In this document: positions 1-8,585 of the stretch, piece by piece
Numbering within the stretch: the stretch's first letter is position 1
Layout: every line of letters starts with the position of its first letter
Source of the DNA: Candidatus Gastranaerophilales bacterium
Lineage (GTDB): Bacteria; Cyanobacteriota; Vampirovibrionia; Gastranaerophilales; Gastranaerophilaceae
Length of the DNA: 64,000 bases
Reading direction: 5' to 3'
NCBI GenBank assembly: GCA_947624685.1
Contig: CANQLJ010000001.1
Coordinates: forward strand, 105,922 to 169,921
Program-made: the position numbers and the translations under genes
The notes under the pieces: generated by a model
What the model was told of the DNA's origin: nothing
Databases searched by the model: none
The model's input: only the letters and a program-made list of their open reading frames with translations

Positions 1-1
1 A

Positions 2-220
2 AATATCGCGCTGATTCCTGCGGGCTGTGTACCTTTTGTTATAGCTGTCATTCAAAAAGCGCGCAAGTTAGATTTATTGCTTTTTACGGGCATATCATTG
101 GCTTCATACGGTATTCTTGTGATGGCAAACTCTTTAGTTACAAATTTTGCAATAAACAAAAAAATAATAAGCTTGACCAAAAATTCATTCAGGGAAATAT
201 TAAATAATTTTTTATTTTGA
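2..220 (+). CDS. C-terminal fragment of a membrane protein
   Basis: The window opens inside this gene; 72 codons remain before TGA. The frame reads two hydrophobic stretches (around LIPAGCVPFVIAVI and LLLFTGISLASYGILVMA) and then a short basic polar tail. That fits the last membrane segments of an inner-membrane protein of unknown family. It converges on the minus-strand HD-domain gene and their stop regions overlap by about 9 bases. No function can be named from this fragment; the call rests on an unbroken frame and strong hydrophobicity. Confidence 0.55.
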   Translation, partial: NIALIPAGCVPFVIAVIQKARKLDLLLFTGISLASYGILVMANSLVTNFAINKKIISLTKNSFREILNNFLF

Positions 221-1981
221 TTTCCCGAAAATTAATATCGGAAGGTCGTTATCTTGGGCATATTTTCTTAAAAACATAGGGATTTTCTCATATTCCATAT
301 CGTAAGCAAAAGTACCTTGGATTTTTGGCCTTGACACTAATATTTCGTTATATTGTCTGCCACCTCGCCTTTTTCCGTTTTCCATTTTTTTAAATACGTT
401 TAAAAGTCCTTGGGCAAAGTTTTTGTCGATTTTCTCAATGTCGGTTATGCTTTTAGAGTCTTTTATTTTTTCCATGTGTTCAACATATTCTTCATCACTG
501 AGCTTAAGCTCATTTTTAATCATTGAAGAAATATAATTTCTATACATTCTTCTGTCGCTTCTCCATGCCTTGCCGTCTTTTAGGGTATTTTTTCTTTGGC
601 CGTAGAAAAGATAGTCTTGTTTTAAAAGCTCGATATTTTTTGAATATCCCGTTCCAAAGTCCATATAATATCCCGCATGGATGTCATCATATGCGACATC
701 CAATATAACGCCTTGATTTCTAAAGACTTTGTAATCGTTGGCTTTGATGTATGAGCTTGAAATTAAAGCTCCCGTGTCGATTATATCAAATGTATTAAAT
801 TTGCTTAATTGTTCTTCTTCGCCAAGTGCATGAACCAAAGCAAGCAAATTATCCTTAGTTGTGCCTTTTTCAAAACCGTACACCGACAAATCATCAGAAG
901 CATCATCAATATAGAGAACTTTGTTTGTAACACCCAAAGCAGTTTTTGTTTCGACATTCGAAAGCTTTGATGCTTTTGGGATTTTTGTTTGGGGGAGAAT
1001 GATTTGAGTTTTGTGGAGCTGGTTAATGTAATTATCGACAATATTGCTCATATCGCTCAAGGTTTTTTCGAATCGTATAAAATATGAATCATCTTTTTTG
1101 ACGGATTTTAAATCTGCTTCGCATAATATTTTTGCAAGTTCAAAGGTGTTTGTGTGTCTTGAATCATACGCAATATCTTGTGCGATGTTGTCAAACATGC
1201 CTTTACCTTTTGAATCATTGAGCCTTTGAAGCCAATTGTGCGTCCTTATTAATTCATAGACTTTTGATTGGTCACTTTGGGGTAAGTTTAATTTTTGGAT
1301 GATATAATAAGCATCAAATGCCGATTCAAAAGGATGGGTCATATCTCTTTGACCTTCGATTTTTGTTATATCATGCAATAGTGCCGAAATTTCCAAGATT
1401 TTTTTGTCAGATGAATTCAATGTATCGAATTTTGGATTCGAACAAACATTTTGCAAGACTTTTAAAGTATGTATATCGAGATTAAAAGCGTGGGTTTCGT
1501 GTTGTTTTCTGCCGATGATGCTTCTTAATTCGCCGAATATTTCAAGAAGATTGTTTAAATCATTTTGCAATAGCTGAGCGTTTTTGCTTCCTTCGATGGT
1601 CAGAGTATTAAAAGGGCTTGAAAATTCTTCGACAATTGGTTTTAGTGCTTTGAGTGCTTTTCTGATACGAGCATCTTCAATTTTTTTGATTTTTTCATCA
1701 TCAAGAGTGTTTATGGGATAGCCAAATAATTTTGAATCTTTTATCTCAAAACCAAAATACTCTTGGACAATTGTTTTTTGCGGTTCTTTTAGACCCGAGA
1801 GCGCATTTTGCACTTCGGATATAAAATTTTCTCTTGAGAATTTAAGGTTCAATTTCGCATCATCTAAATTGACATTTTTTATATCAGAAGCGATTGAATT
1901 TAGTGTTTTTTCAAATTTGGCAATTTGTTCCGCGGTACAAGAAATTGAATTGATACCAATTGATTTAGAGAGTTTTTGCAA
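212..1981 (-). CDS. HD-domain phosphohydrolase-like protein (probable 3' part of a frameshifted gene)
   Basis: The middle of the protein has an HD metal-binding signature, LLHDITK at about residue 200, followed by THPFESAFDAYYI and a downstream IRTHNW histidine. This arrangement is typical of HD hydrolases acting on nucleotides or phosphodiesters; the substrate is unknown. The C-terminal third (DIIDTGALISSSY, VILDVAYDDIHAGYYMDFG) is not recognised. The only canonical start is a TTG at 1981 with no clear ribosome site. The frame stays open upstream to 2098 and those 35 codons look protein-like (NGQFFPILPKTQSEYCELL). It probably continues from the 2077-3243 ORF through a -1 shift at an A6 run at 2086-2091. 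Confidence 0.6.
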   Translation of the reverse strand: MQKLSKSIGINSISCTAEQIAKFEKTLNSIASDIKNVNLDDAKLNLKFSRENFISEVQNALSGLKEPQKTIVQEYFGFEIKDSKLFGYPINTLDDEKIKKIEDARIRKALKALKPIVEEFSSPFNTLTIEGSKNAQLLQNDLNNLLEIFGELRSIIGRKQHETHAFNLDIHTLKVLQNVCSNPKFDTLNSSDKKILEISALLHDITKIEGQRDMTHPFESAFDAYYIIQKLNLPQSDQSKVYELIRTHNWLQRLNDSKGKGMFDNIAQDIAYDSRHTNTFELAKILCEADLKSVKKDDSYFIRFEKTLSDMSNIVDNYINQLHKTQIILPQTKIPKASKLSNVETKTALGVTNKVLYIDDASDDLSVYGFEKGTTKDNLLALVHALGEEEQLSKFNTFDIIDTGALISSSYIKANDYKVFRNQGVILDVAYDDIHAGYYMDFGTGYSKNIELLKQDYLFYGQRKNTLKDGKAWRSDRRMYRNYISSMIKNELKLSDEEYVEHMEKIKDSKSITDIEKIDKNFAQGLLNVFKKMENGKRRGGRQYNEILVSRPKIQGTFAYDMEYEKIPMFLRKYAQDNDLPILIFGKSK

Positions 1982-2076
1982 AAGCTCGCAATATTCGCTT
2001 TGCGTCTTGGGTAAAATCGGAAAAAATTGGCCGTTTCTTAAATCAACGCATTTGTTGTTTGAAATAAGTTTTCTTA

Positions 2077-3243
2077 TTAAATCTCTTTTTTGTGTATATC
2101 AAGTTCATTGATGCTTTCAATATTTAAAAATTCTTCGAAATCAAAAAATACATTATAGTCAATTCCGTTACTATAAATCATTTTTGATTTTTCCGTATCC
2201 AGTTTGTTTAATTTTGCGCTTAAGGCTTTTGTGTTAATGCCGCTTTTAATGCAGAACAAATCATTTAAGTTAGAGGAATTGATTAATTTTACGGCATTAT
2301 CATTTAAGGAATTAAGATATTTTGCGGCTTCTTTAAAATTAAACCCATAGTCAATCAATATTCCTTTTTCTGCGGTCCCTTTTCGAAGCGAGCAAACAAA
2401 TTTTTTATAGTCTTCAAAATCAACATCTTTATACCAGCTGTCACAAGGGAGGTATATTTTTGTTTTATCAAGGATATATTGATTTAAGGCGCGAATTTTT
2501 ATTTGAGTTTCAAAGTTATCAAACAAGTCTGCATAGCTGCTTAAATAGTTTATTTTTGGCACCGTAACACTTGAATCCAGAAATATCTTTGTTAAGGTAT
2601 CAATTTGTTCAACGGATATTTTGTCATCAAATTTCTCAAAAACGTCAAAAAGGCCTCCGCCAGGCACTACATTTACTTGTTGCTGCGCATCTTGCGCGCA
2701 AATTCCTAAGATATTGTTTAAAAGATGTCTTTTTTTGCCGCTTTGTAAAATAGAAGCAATAAAATCATTGTTCATAGGGTGAAAGCCACTATCTACAAAA
2801 TACTTGTCTAATTGAGGCAAAACGTCTTGCGCCGTGATTTTTTGTTCATCGGCAAAAAAGCTTGGCAGGATGATTTTATCGAGCTTTGAATTCAGTGCTT
2901 GATAAATTTCTTCCATAGTCGGGGGAGAATTCAGAAGCTTTGATACATCAAAATTTTTAAATTCTCTTAGTCTTGCTTTTTTGATTATTTCATTTGCTAA
3001 TTTTTTACACTCAAGCGTTTTTGAAAATGCCGCAATGCCAAAAATGCCGCTTAATAGGATGAATAGTATTTTTAAGATATTTTTGTGTTTAAATTCGGTA
3101 TTTGTGTAAGTTGATAAATCGGACAATTCAAAGCTGTCTTTTAAAAGCATGTTTTTATAGCATGTCTTTAAATAAGCCGGTTTGGGAATAGTAAATTCTT
3201 TTATTCCCATATAATTTTTGCTGTTGTCGATTGAAAGTCCCAT
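2077..3243 (-). CDS. Unknown protein with one membrane segment (probable 5' part of the frameshifted HD gene)
   Basis: This 388-aa ORF has no family I recognise. Residues 55-72 (ILKILFILLSGIFGIAAF) form one hydrophobic segment; the rest is soluble and helix-rich. The reading frame ends seven bases after an A6 run (minus-strand codons CAC AAA AAA GAG ATT TAA). Slipping back one base there enters the open frame of the downstream HD-domain ORF without meeting a stop. The two together would make a protein of roughly 1,010 residues. Whether this is mutation, assembly error or programmed slippage cannot be told from one sequence. A TTTACATTACTTAACA element lies 40 bases upstream of the ATG. Confidence 0.5.
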   Translation of the reverse strand: MGLSIDNSKNYMGIKEFTIPKPAYLKTCYKNMLLKDSFELSDLSTYTNTEFKHKNILKILFILLSGIFGIAAFSKTLECKKLANEIIKKARLREFKNFDVSKLLNSPPTMEEIYQALNSKLDKIILPSFFADEQKITAQDVLPQLDKYFVDSGFHPMNNDFIASILQSGKKRHLLNNILGICAQDAQQQVNVVPGGGLFDVFEKFDDKISVEQIDTLTKIFLDSSVTVPKINYLSSYADLFDNFETQIKIRALNQYILDKTKIYLPCDSWYKDVDFEDYKKFVCSLRKGTAEKGILIDYGFNFKEAAKYLNSLNDNAVKLINSSNLNDLFCIKSGINTKALSAKLNKLDTEKSKMIYSNGIDYNVFFDFEEFLNIESINELDIHKKEI

Positions 3244-3282
3244 ACCCTATAAACGTATGTGAACGTAAAAAATACCCGAAAT

Positions 3283-3298
3283 TTTACATTACTTAACA
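3283..3298 (-). promoter_or_regulatory. Shared 16-base upstream element, copy 1
   Basis: The 16-mer TTTACATTACTTAACA (read on the minus strand as TGTTAAGTAATGTAAA) lies 40 bases before the ATG of the 388-aa ORF. An identical 16-mer lies 87 bases upstream of the 901-aa surface-protein gene, in the same orientation to its gene. This could be part of a promoter or an operator. Two copies are too few to separate the two. Confidence 0.3.
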
Positions 3299-3332
3299 GA
3301 ATGAAATAAGACAAATTTAAAATTCAATTAAA

Positions 3333-4010
3333 CTATAAATTAAATTGATAGTTTAGGTTTTTATATTTTACGCTCAGAGGAAAATGTTCCGTGTTTTCAA
3401 TGAAGAAATAGAAATATTGGCTTTTTCGAGGCGAAATGGTTGAGGAATGGCGAATTGAATGTTTTGAAATTTGATTTCCTTTTGTCTCAAGGGCACTGAA
3501 TGCGCTTTGGCTTGTTTGAGTGGAGCTGTTTTGAATCATTGATTGATTATATTCGCTATAGTTCGTATTAAGCCCTGCCATATTTGATAACGACGCACCA
3601 ACCGAGCTCATCGCCGCCATTGATGAGGCTTCTTGGGTTTGATAGATGCTTAAATAGTTGTCGCTATTGATAAAAGGCAATTCTTTTTGAGAATCGGAAA
3701 CGATTAAATCATCGACTTTAAAAACATAAGGTGTCTCGTATGAAAGGTTTTCAACCTGTACATAGAGCGCTAAAATCTCAAACACCGGAGTTTTAGACAC
3801 GCCAATTTTAATGTTTGCACTGTTATCTGATTTTTTATAGACATTAAAAACGAAGTCTTCGCTTGTTTTGATTGTTTGGATATTTGTTGCGTCATAATCC
3901 CCTCCGCTATAAGATAATGTCGCACATCCGCACAAAAAGCAGGCAACAAGAGCAATGAGCGCTATATATATAAAATTGAAGACGGTTTTAAATCTTATCA
4001 TACTTTTCAT
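3333..4010 (-). CDS. Outer-membrane-type lipoprotein, unknown function
   Basis: The 225-aa product begins with a basic start and hydrophobic core, then a lipobox ending at LCGC (about residues 27-30). It is therefore expected to be lipid-modified at that cysteine and anchored to a membrane facing the periplasm. The mature part has a beta-rich stretch (FVFNVYKKSDNSANIKIGV, TPYVFKVDDLIVSD), a low-complexity Ser/Gln/Asn middle and a beta-rich end. No enzyme motif is visible. It sits alone between the HD gene pair and the amidase gene, all on the minus strand, with gaps of about 50-90 bases on each side. Confidence 0.6.
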   Translation of the reverse strand: MKSMIRFKTVFNFIYIALIALVACFLCGCATLSYSGGDYDATNIQTIKTSEDFVFNVYKKSDNSANIKIGVSKTPVFEILALYVQVENLSYETPYVFKVDDLIVSDSQKELPFINSDNYLSIYQTQEASSMAAMSSVGASLSNMAGLNTNYSEYNQSMIQNSSTQTSQSAFSALETKGNQISKHSIRHSSTISPRKSQYFYFFIENTEHFPLSVKYKNLNYQFNL

Positions 4011-4063
4011 TACAGAAATTTTACACTTTTTAGGGTTTTATTTCAAGAATCAAAATAAAATTG

Positions 4064-5245
4064 TTAAGTTTTGCTAAAATTTTCTTTTAAATAATCCTCG
4101 CAGCCCTTTGTGATTGCTTTTGCGATGATTTTTTGAAAAGCTTTATCAGCGAGCTTTTTTGCTTCGTCTTCTTTAATTATATATCCGCATTCAATTAAAA
4201 CGCTCAATTGGCTTGTCGGGCGAGTGAGCGCAAAAGAGGCATAGTTCACTTTGTCATCTTTGAATTTTGTCTCTTTTAAAAGATTATTCTGAATCGATTC
4301 GGCCAAGGGTTTTGATTGTGCGTTATAGTAATATGTTCCCGTGCCGTGCTTTTTTTCTACATCTTTTGGGTTTGAAAGCGAGTTTTGGTGGATACTCAAT
4401 AATATATCGGAATTTTTTTCTTTTGCAAAGTTGACTCTATCGTATAAAGCGACTTTTTTATCTTTAGAGCGCGTCATATAGACTTTAGCGCCTCTTTTTT
4501 TGAGCTCTTTTTTTAATATTTTTGCAATTTGCAGGTTTATATCTTTTTCATCATATCCAAAACCGCTTGCTCCTTTTTCGCTTCCGCCATGGCCCGGATC
4601 AAGAGTCACTATGATATTTTTAAGCGGCTTTTTGGGGTTTATTTTGGGCGGTTTTTTGACGGATAAAACATAGCCGAAATCGTCGCTTTCAACGTCATAA
4701 CCAAATAGCTTCGAATCGTTTAGGTATTTGATATTGAGCTCGTTTTCGATTTTTTCGCTTAAGATAAATTTGGAATTTTGGTTATTTACTTTCGTTTCAA
4801 TTGGGTCATAAAAATTGTCATAGAGCGTAAAATCGAGGTTTTGGCCTTCTTCATTAACTATAAAAGCGCTTTTAAAGGGTGTTTCTATTTTTGCAATGAA
4901 TTTATTTTTTTCATTTTTAAATGTAATTTTTTCGACGTTATCATATCTTTTTTCGGGGATTATCGCCTGAACTTCGACAAATTTTTTGTTTATATAAGCG
5001 TAAGAATCGTCCTTGAGCTCGACTCTGTAATAGTTTTCATTTTGTTTGTCGGCAAAAAGCACGACATTTTTATATAAATGGGTCAAGCGAAGCGCATTTT
5101 CATTATCCGATTGCCTTAAAGGGGCGTTATCGTTAATTACTTCCAAAACCGCATATTTTGAAATCCCCACATTATCAAAGTTATCCGCCAAAGCAAAATT
5201 AAAGGATAATAAAAAACAAATTAAAATTATGAATTTTATCTGCAT
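4064..5245 (-). CDS. N-acetylmuramoyl-L-alanine amidase (Amidase_3) with SH3-like and AMIN-like N-terminus
   Basis: Cleaves the amide between N-acetylmuramic acid and the stem peptide of peptidoglycan, probably in cell separation. The catalytic domain fills the C-terminal half: DPGHGG, then a Glu in the YDEKDINLQ stretch, LSIHQN and LIECGY supply the usual zinc ligands and catalytic Glu. Before it come an SH3-like module (APLRQSDNENALRLTHLY) and a beta-rich AMIN-like region. I chose the Met at 5245 over an in-frame Met 11 codons upstream, because it begins a clean signal peptide (MQIKFIILICFLLSFNFALA). The next gene upstream, a radical SAM protein, ends 23 bases away. Confidence 0.88.
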   Translation of the reverse strand: MQIKFIILICFLLSFNFALADNFDNVGISKYAVLEVINDNAPLRQSDNENALRLTHLYKNVVLFADKQNENYYRVELKDDSYAYINKKFVEVQAIIPEKRYDNVEKITFKNEKNKFIAKIETPFKSAFIVNEEGQNLDFTLYDNFYDPIETKVNNQNSKFILSEKIENELNIKYLNDSKLFGYDVESDDFGYVLSVKKPPKINPKKPLKNIIVTLDPGHGGSEKGASGFGYDEKDINLQIAKILKKELKKRGAKVYMTRSKDKKVALYDRVNFAKEKNSDILLSIHQNSLSNPKDVEKKHGTGTYYYNAQSKPLAESIQNNLLKETKFKDDKVNYASFALTRPTSQLSVLIECGYIIKEDEAKKLADKAFQKIIAKAITKGCEDYLKENFSKT

Positions 5246-5268
5246 AAAAAATATTATATCACAAATTT

Positions 5269-6135
5269 TTACATCCAATCATTTACTTGGATTTTTTGGT
5301 TCGAAAAGCAGCAAACAGAACATTTTTCGCAATCTAAATAATTTATGTTTGAGCAATTATTCAAAGACGAACCTAACCTTTTTCTATAGTCATCAACGAG
5401 CATCGGGCAAGAATAGACGCCGTTTTGGGAGATTATTCTCGAATTAAAGCAGTCGAGCTTTTCGATATTTATGTTTTCTAAAAATTCAATTTGTCCCCCT
5501 TCATAATTCGGCTTGAAAAAAGGGATGATTTTTAAATTTATGTCGTCGATTTTGAAGCCTTTTTTGTCAAAAAAGTCTTTAAATTCTTCGAAAATCTCGC
5601 GTCTGGATTTATTTTGATAGTTTACAACGCTGATTATCGGGTTAAATTCGTATTTTAAAAGGCTCGATATGGCGCCAAGCGCTTTTCTGAAGCTGCCTCT
5701 GCCTCTTAGAGCGTCGTTTTCAAGTTCGTTTGTTGAATCTAAGCTGATTCGATAAATAGTTTCATATTGGCTTTCGTCGTCAATTTTCTTTAGAAATCTT
5801 GCTTTTTTATCGTTAATCATAACGCCGTTTGACATAACAGTCGTGTTGGAGATTTTGAGGCATAGTCTTAATATTTGGTTAAAATCTGGGTGCAAAAGAG
5901 GCTCTCCGCCCGTGAGATAGATTGAATTGAGGTTTTTTCCTTTGACAAAAATAAGAGCTTGTTTAATTTTATCTAAAGAAATAAAGTCTTCCTCGTTTTT
6001 ATAAGGGTTTCTTTCGATATAACAGTGCTTACATCGAAGGTTGCAGGCTTTTGAACACAGTTGAAAAAATAAATTTTGAAGTCTGTATAATTCCACCTTT
6101 GGCGGGGTCATAAAGATTGCTTTTTGGTTTTCCAT
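5269..6135 (-). CDS. Radical SAM protein with Cys-rich C-terminal region
   Basis: Residues 31-39 carry the CxxxCxxC cluster (CNLRCKHCY) that binds the 4Fe-4S cluster and S-adenosylmethionine, followed by the LTGGEPLLHP motif. The barrel continues through TTVMSNGV and a RISLDS segment. The last 60 residues contain seven more cysteines (CPMLVDD, CEKCSVCC), resembling a SPASM-type auxiliary cluster domain used in peptide or protein modification. No obvious precursor peptide lies beside it, so the substrate is unknown. An AAGGAG ribosome site sits about ten bases before the ATG at 6135. Confidence 0.75.
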   Translation of the reverse strand: MENQKAIFMTPPKVELYRLQNLFFQLCSKACNLRCKHCYIERNPYKNEEDFISLDKIKQALIFVKGKNLNSIYLTGGEPLLHPDFNQILRLCLKISNTTVMSNGVMINDKKARFLKKIDDESQYETIYRISLDSTNELENDALRGRGSFRKALGAISSLLKYEFNPIISVVNYQNKSRREIFEEFKDFFDKKGFKIDDINLKIIPFFKPNYEGGQIEFLENINIEKLDCFNSRIISQNGVYSCPMLVDDYRKRLGSSLNNCSNINYLDCEKCSVCCFSNQKIQVNDWM

Positions 6136-6299
6136 TCCACATTACTCCTTAACTTATTCAAATATTTTATAAGTTAAGAATGTAAATTAAAATTAGTCAT
6201 GTGGGTATAATTAAAAATTTCGTGGAATTATACTATGGTAATTTGCTTTATATTTTTTAAAAAATCTGATATACTGTTTCTAAACAGAAAGGCGGAGTC

Positions 6300-6644
6300 A
6301 TGAGCGAAGAAAACAAAGAAAAAGTTGAAGAAAAGAAAAATTACGGCAAACGTTGGTATGATAAAGATCCGATTTTAAAAGAAGCGCTTGAGTTGTTGAG
6401 ATTGTCGACAGACGAACAAAAAGAGCAAGCAAAGGATTTTATGCTCAAACTTCAAGAAGACGTTGCACAAGATGTCATCGAAAGGATTTATCAAATTGTT
6501 TTGCAATACCACGGAAAAGGCAACCGTTGGTACGATAAAGACCCCGTTATGTTAAAAGCTGTCGAAACGCTTCGACAAGCAGATCCAAAGACTCAAAGAG
6601 TTGCGGCACTTAAGTTGCTTTTGGCGCTCGAGCGTCAAGCGTAG
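6300..6644 (+). CDS. Small protein with duplicated RWYDKDP motif
   Basis: A 114-aa charged, helical protein with no named family. It has an internal duplication: RWYDKDPILKEALELLR near residue 19 and RWYDKDPVMLKAVETLR near residue 76, each followed by a helix rich in Gln, Lys and Leu. The two halves match best in the seven-residue core. There is no signal peptide or membrane segment. A GGCGG-type ribosome site lies just before the ATG. It stands alone, transcribed away from the radical SAM gene, with a good intrinsic terminator about 130 bases downstream. Confidence 0.6.
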   Translation: MSEENKEKVEEKKNYGKRWYDKDPILKEALELLRLSTDEQKEQAKDFMLKLQEDVAQDVIERIYQIVLQYHGKGNRWYDKDPVMLKAVETLRQADPKTQRVAALKLLLALERQA

Positions 6645-6770
6645 AGTTTTTAGCTTTGTGCTTATGGCCGTAGATTAGGGCTTTGGGCTTGAGGCTTGAG
6701 TTTATGATGCCCGGCTGTGGGCTGTTTGGGTTTGTAGCTCATTGGTTTAAATCATACATATCAAGTTTAA

Positions 6771-6800
6771 AAAGGCACGATTAATTTTTCGTGTCTTTTT
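6771..6800 (+). terminator. Intrinsic terminator after the RWYDKDP gene
   Basis: AAAGGCACGA pairs with TCGTGTCTTT (ten pairs including one G-T) around an eight-base loop, followed by a T run. It is about 130 bases past the stop codon of the gene ending at 6644. Confidence 0.7.
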
Positions 6801-6876
6801 AGCGCTTTTTTGGGAAGGGTTTAGATGTAAAAAAAAGGGGGGGGAGGAAGAATTCAAGGGGTTGAGGGCCAAAGAT

Positions 6877-7140
6877 TTTAGAGACGTTAAAGTATTTTAC
6901 AAGCGAAGTGAACTTGAAAACAAAAAGAAAAAATTACTACGCAAGGGCAAAGGTAAAAAAATCTAGCTTTAGTTTTTTTAAGTAAACCCCGGGGCGAAAA
7001 AAATATTAAATTTTTAGGGACGTTAAAATATTTTACAAGCTAGGTAAACTTGAAAGAAAAAGGCACCACGCAAGGGCAAAGGCAAAAAAAATCTCGCCTT
7101 AGTTTTTTGGGTAAGCCCTGAGGCGAGAAAAATATTAAAT
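6877..7140. repeat. Imperfect tandem duplication of about 130 bp
   Basis: Landmarks recur in order: GACGTTAAA, TATTTTACAAGC, AACTTGAAA, ACGCAAGGGCAAAGG and AAATATTAAAT. Spacing between copies runs from about 129 to 136 bases, so small insertions and deletions separate the two copies. Confidence 0.65.
7084..7127 (-). terminator. Probable terminator for rplI
   Basis: On the minus strand CTCGCCTCAG pairs with CTAAGGCGAG (one mismatch) around a 15-base loop and is followed by an eight-base T-rich tract. It lies about 260 bases after the rplI stop codon. The same hairpin is decayed in the first copy of the flanking duplication. Confidence 0.5.
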
Positions 7141-7385
7141 TGTAAACTTTTCTGGCTTTAGCTGTCCTTTGCTTTAGTTTATCGGCAAGGGGTTGGGCTA
7201 TCGCCTGCCATATTTATGTTTTTTTTGTTTTTTGTCAGTTTTTTTGTTTTTTTGTTTTATCGTTTTTTATTGTTTTTTATCGTTTTGGCTTTTTTAATTC
7301 TATAACTATTCTAGCAATTAATTGAGCTGTTGTAAATAGTTATTTTAAAATTATCAATATTATGAATGGGTCAAAACCGTCAAAA

Positions 7386-7886
7386 CTATGCTTGCTGCTG
7401 GTCTTCGCTTGGTTCTTCATAGACTTCTTTAATTGTTTCAGAAGCCGTAACTTCAACGTTTAATTGAGCTTTGACCTTTGAAGAAAGCTTAATTGTCATA
7501 ACGAAATTGCCGATGTGGTTAATCGGGCTGTCGAGGATAATTGTCTTTTTGTCAATTTCCATGCCGGTTTTAGCGAGCAATTCTTCTGCCAATTTTTTAG
7601 TTGTGATAGCGCCGAATAATTTTCCGGATTCTCCGGCTTTAGCGCTCAGCGAAATTTTTTCAACTTTTTCAATTTCTTCTTTAGCGGCGAGAGCTTCTTG
7701 GTGAAGTTTTTCGGCTTTTGCTTTAATTCTTTGGATATTTCTTTCTCTTTGAGCCAAAGCGCCGGCTGTTGCAATTTCCGCTAATGAATTGGGGATTAAA
7801 TAGTTTCTTGCATAGCCGTCTTTAACATTAACCAAATCGCCCACTTCGCCGATGTTTTGGACGTCTTTTTTTAATATAACCTGCAT
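7386..7886 (-). CDS. rplI: 50S ribosomal protein L9
   Basis: Binds domain V of 23S rRNA and helps keep the reading frame. The N-terminal domain is classic (MQVILKKDVQNIGEVGDLV, GYARNYLIPN), followed by the long connecting helix and the C-terminal domain (SGKLFGAITTKKLAEEL). At 166 residues it is a little longer than the usual ~150, owing to an acidic Gln-rich tail. An AAGGAG site lies about ten bases before the ATG. The min genes lie upstream on the same strand, with a 170-base gap containing a short direct repeat, so it may or may not share their transcript. Confidence 0.96.
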   Translation of the reverse strand: MQVILKKDVQNIGEVGDLVNVKDGYARNYLIPNSLAEIATAGALAQRERNIQRIKAKAEKLHQEALAAKEEIEKVEKISLSAKAGESGKLFGAITTKKLAEELLAKTGMEIDKKTIILDSPINHIGNFVMTIKLSSKVKAQLNVEVTASETIKEVYEEPSEDQQQA

Positions 7887-8010
7887 TAATTCTTTTCTCC
7901 TTATTTTATTGTGATTGGCTAACTTTAATCATATTTAAAACACGATTTAATTGCAAGCATGACAAAATCTTAAAGATTGTTTGGCGGTTGTCCTTTGGAA
8001 TCTTGGGATT

Positions 8011-8040
8011 CTGATTCTTTCTGATTCTTTCTGATTCTTA
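8011..8040. repeat. Three tandem copies of CTGATTCTTT
   Basis: Ten-base unit repeated three times between minE and rplI, the last copy ending in TTA instead of TTT. A partial extra copy (GGATTCTGATTC) precedes it. Confidence 0.7.
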
Positions 8041-8057
8041 AAGGGTACTTTTATTTT

Positions 8058-8579
8058 TTATGAGTCCTTTGAAGAATCCTGTTGGGTTTTATCTTCAGAT
8101 TCTGTTTGCTTTTCGTTTTGAGAATTTTCATCGTCATTTTTTTTGGTTTTTTTATTTGACTTTTCTTCGTCATTAATCTGTTCGGCAAGCTCTTGCGCTT
8201 TTTCTTTAACGAGTTCTTTAAGCTCGCCTACAATAACTTGTGTTTTTTCAATTTTTTCTTGTTCTTGCTGTGATTGAGCTTGGGCGATTTCTTCGTCTGT
8301 CTTAGGTCTTAAAACAGGGATTGAAAGGTTTAATATTGTTGCATTTTCAGTTGCGTCAATACTTAAATCAAACGAATCATCGTCAATTTCGAGATATTTT
8401 GAAATTGCATGCAGCATATCATCTTTGAGCATCTGCATAGCACTTTCCGAAAAACCCACCCTATCTTGCATCAGGACCGTTCTGAGCCTGCTTTTAGCGA
8501 CAGCTTTTGTTTCGTCTTGATTTTGCGAAGTAAAAAAACTCAATACTCTATCATAAATATCCGAAAAAATATCTTTCAT
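8058..8579 (-). CDS. minE: Cell division topological specificity factor MinE
   Basis: MinE stimulates the MinD ATPase and drives Min oscillation so that MinC blocks division away from mid-cell. The first 95 residues fit the family: an N-terminal amphipathic helix (IYDRVLSFF), the MinD-contact segment (AKSRLRTVLMQDRVG), then the dimer beta region (ATILNLSIPVL). The product is 173 aa, about twice the usual size. The extra part is a charged Gln/Glu/Lys tail with predicted coiled-coil character (EEIAQAQSQQEQEKIEK). Its ATG is seven bases after the minD stop codon, so it is the last gene of the minC-minD-minE operon. Confidence 0.9.
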   Translation of the reverse strand: MKDIFSDIYDRVLSFFTSQNQDETKAVAKSRLRTVLMQDRVGFSESAMQMLKDDMLHAISKYLEIDDDSFDLSIDATENATILNLSIPVLRPKTDEEIAQAQSQQEQEKIEKTQVIVGELKELVKEKAQELAEQINDEEKSNKKTKKNDDENSQNEKQTESEDKTQQDSSKDS

Positions 8580-8585
8580 TTAGCC

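Larger units (their letters stand above)
6645..7385. other. Non-coding gap with terminators and degenerate repeats
   Basis: No credible gene lies here. The gap holds a plus-strand terminator (6771-6800), an imperfect tandem duplication of about 130 bases (6877-7140), a minus-strand terminator hairpin (7084-7127) and a T-rich low-complexity stretch around 7200-7290. A poly-G run follows poly-A near 6835. Confidence 0.6.
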
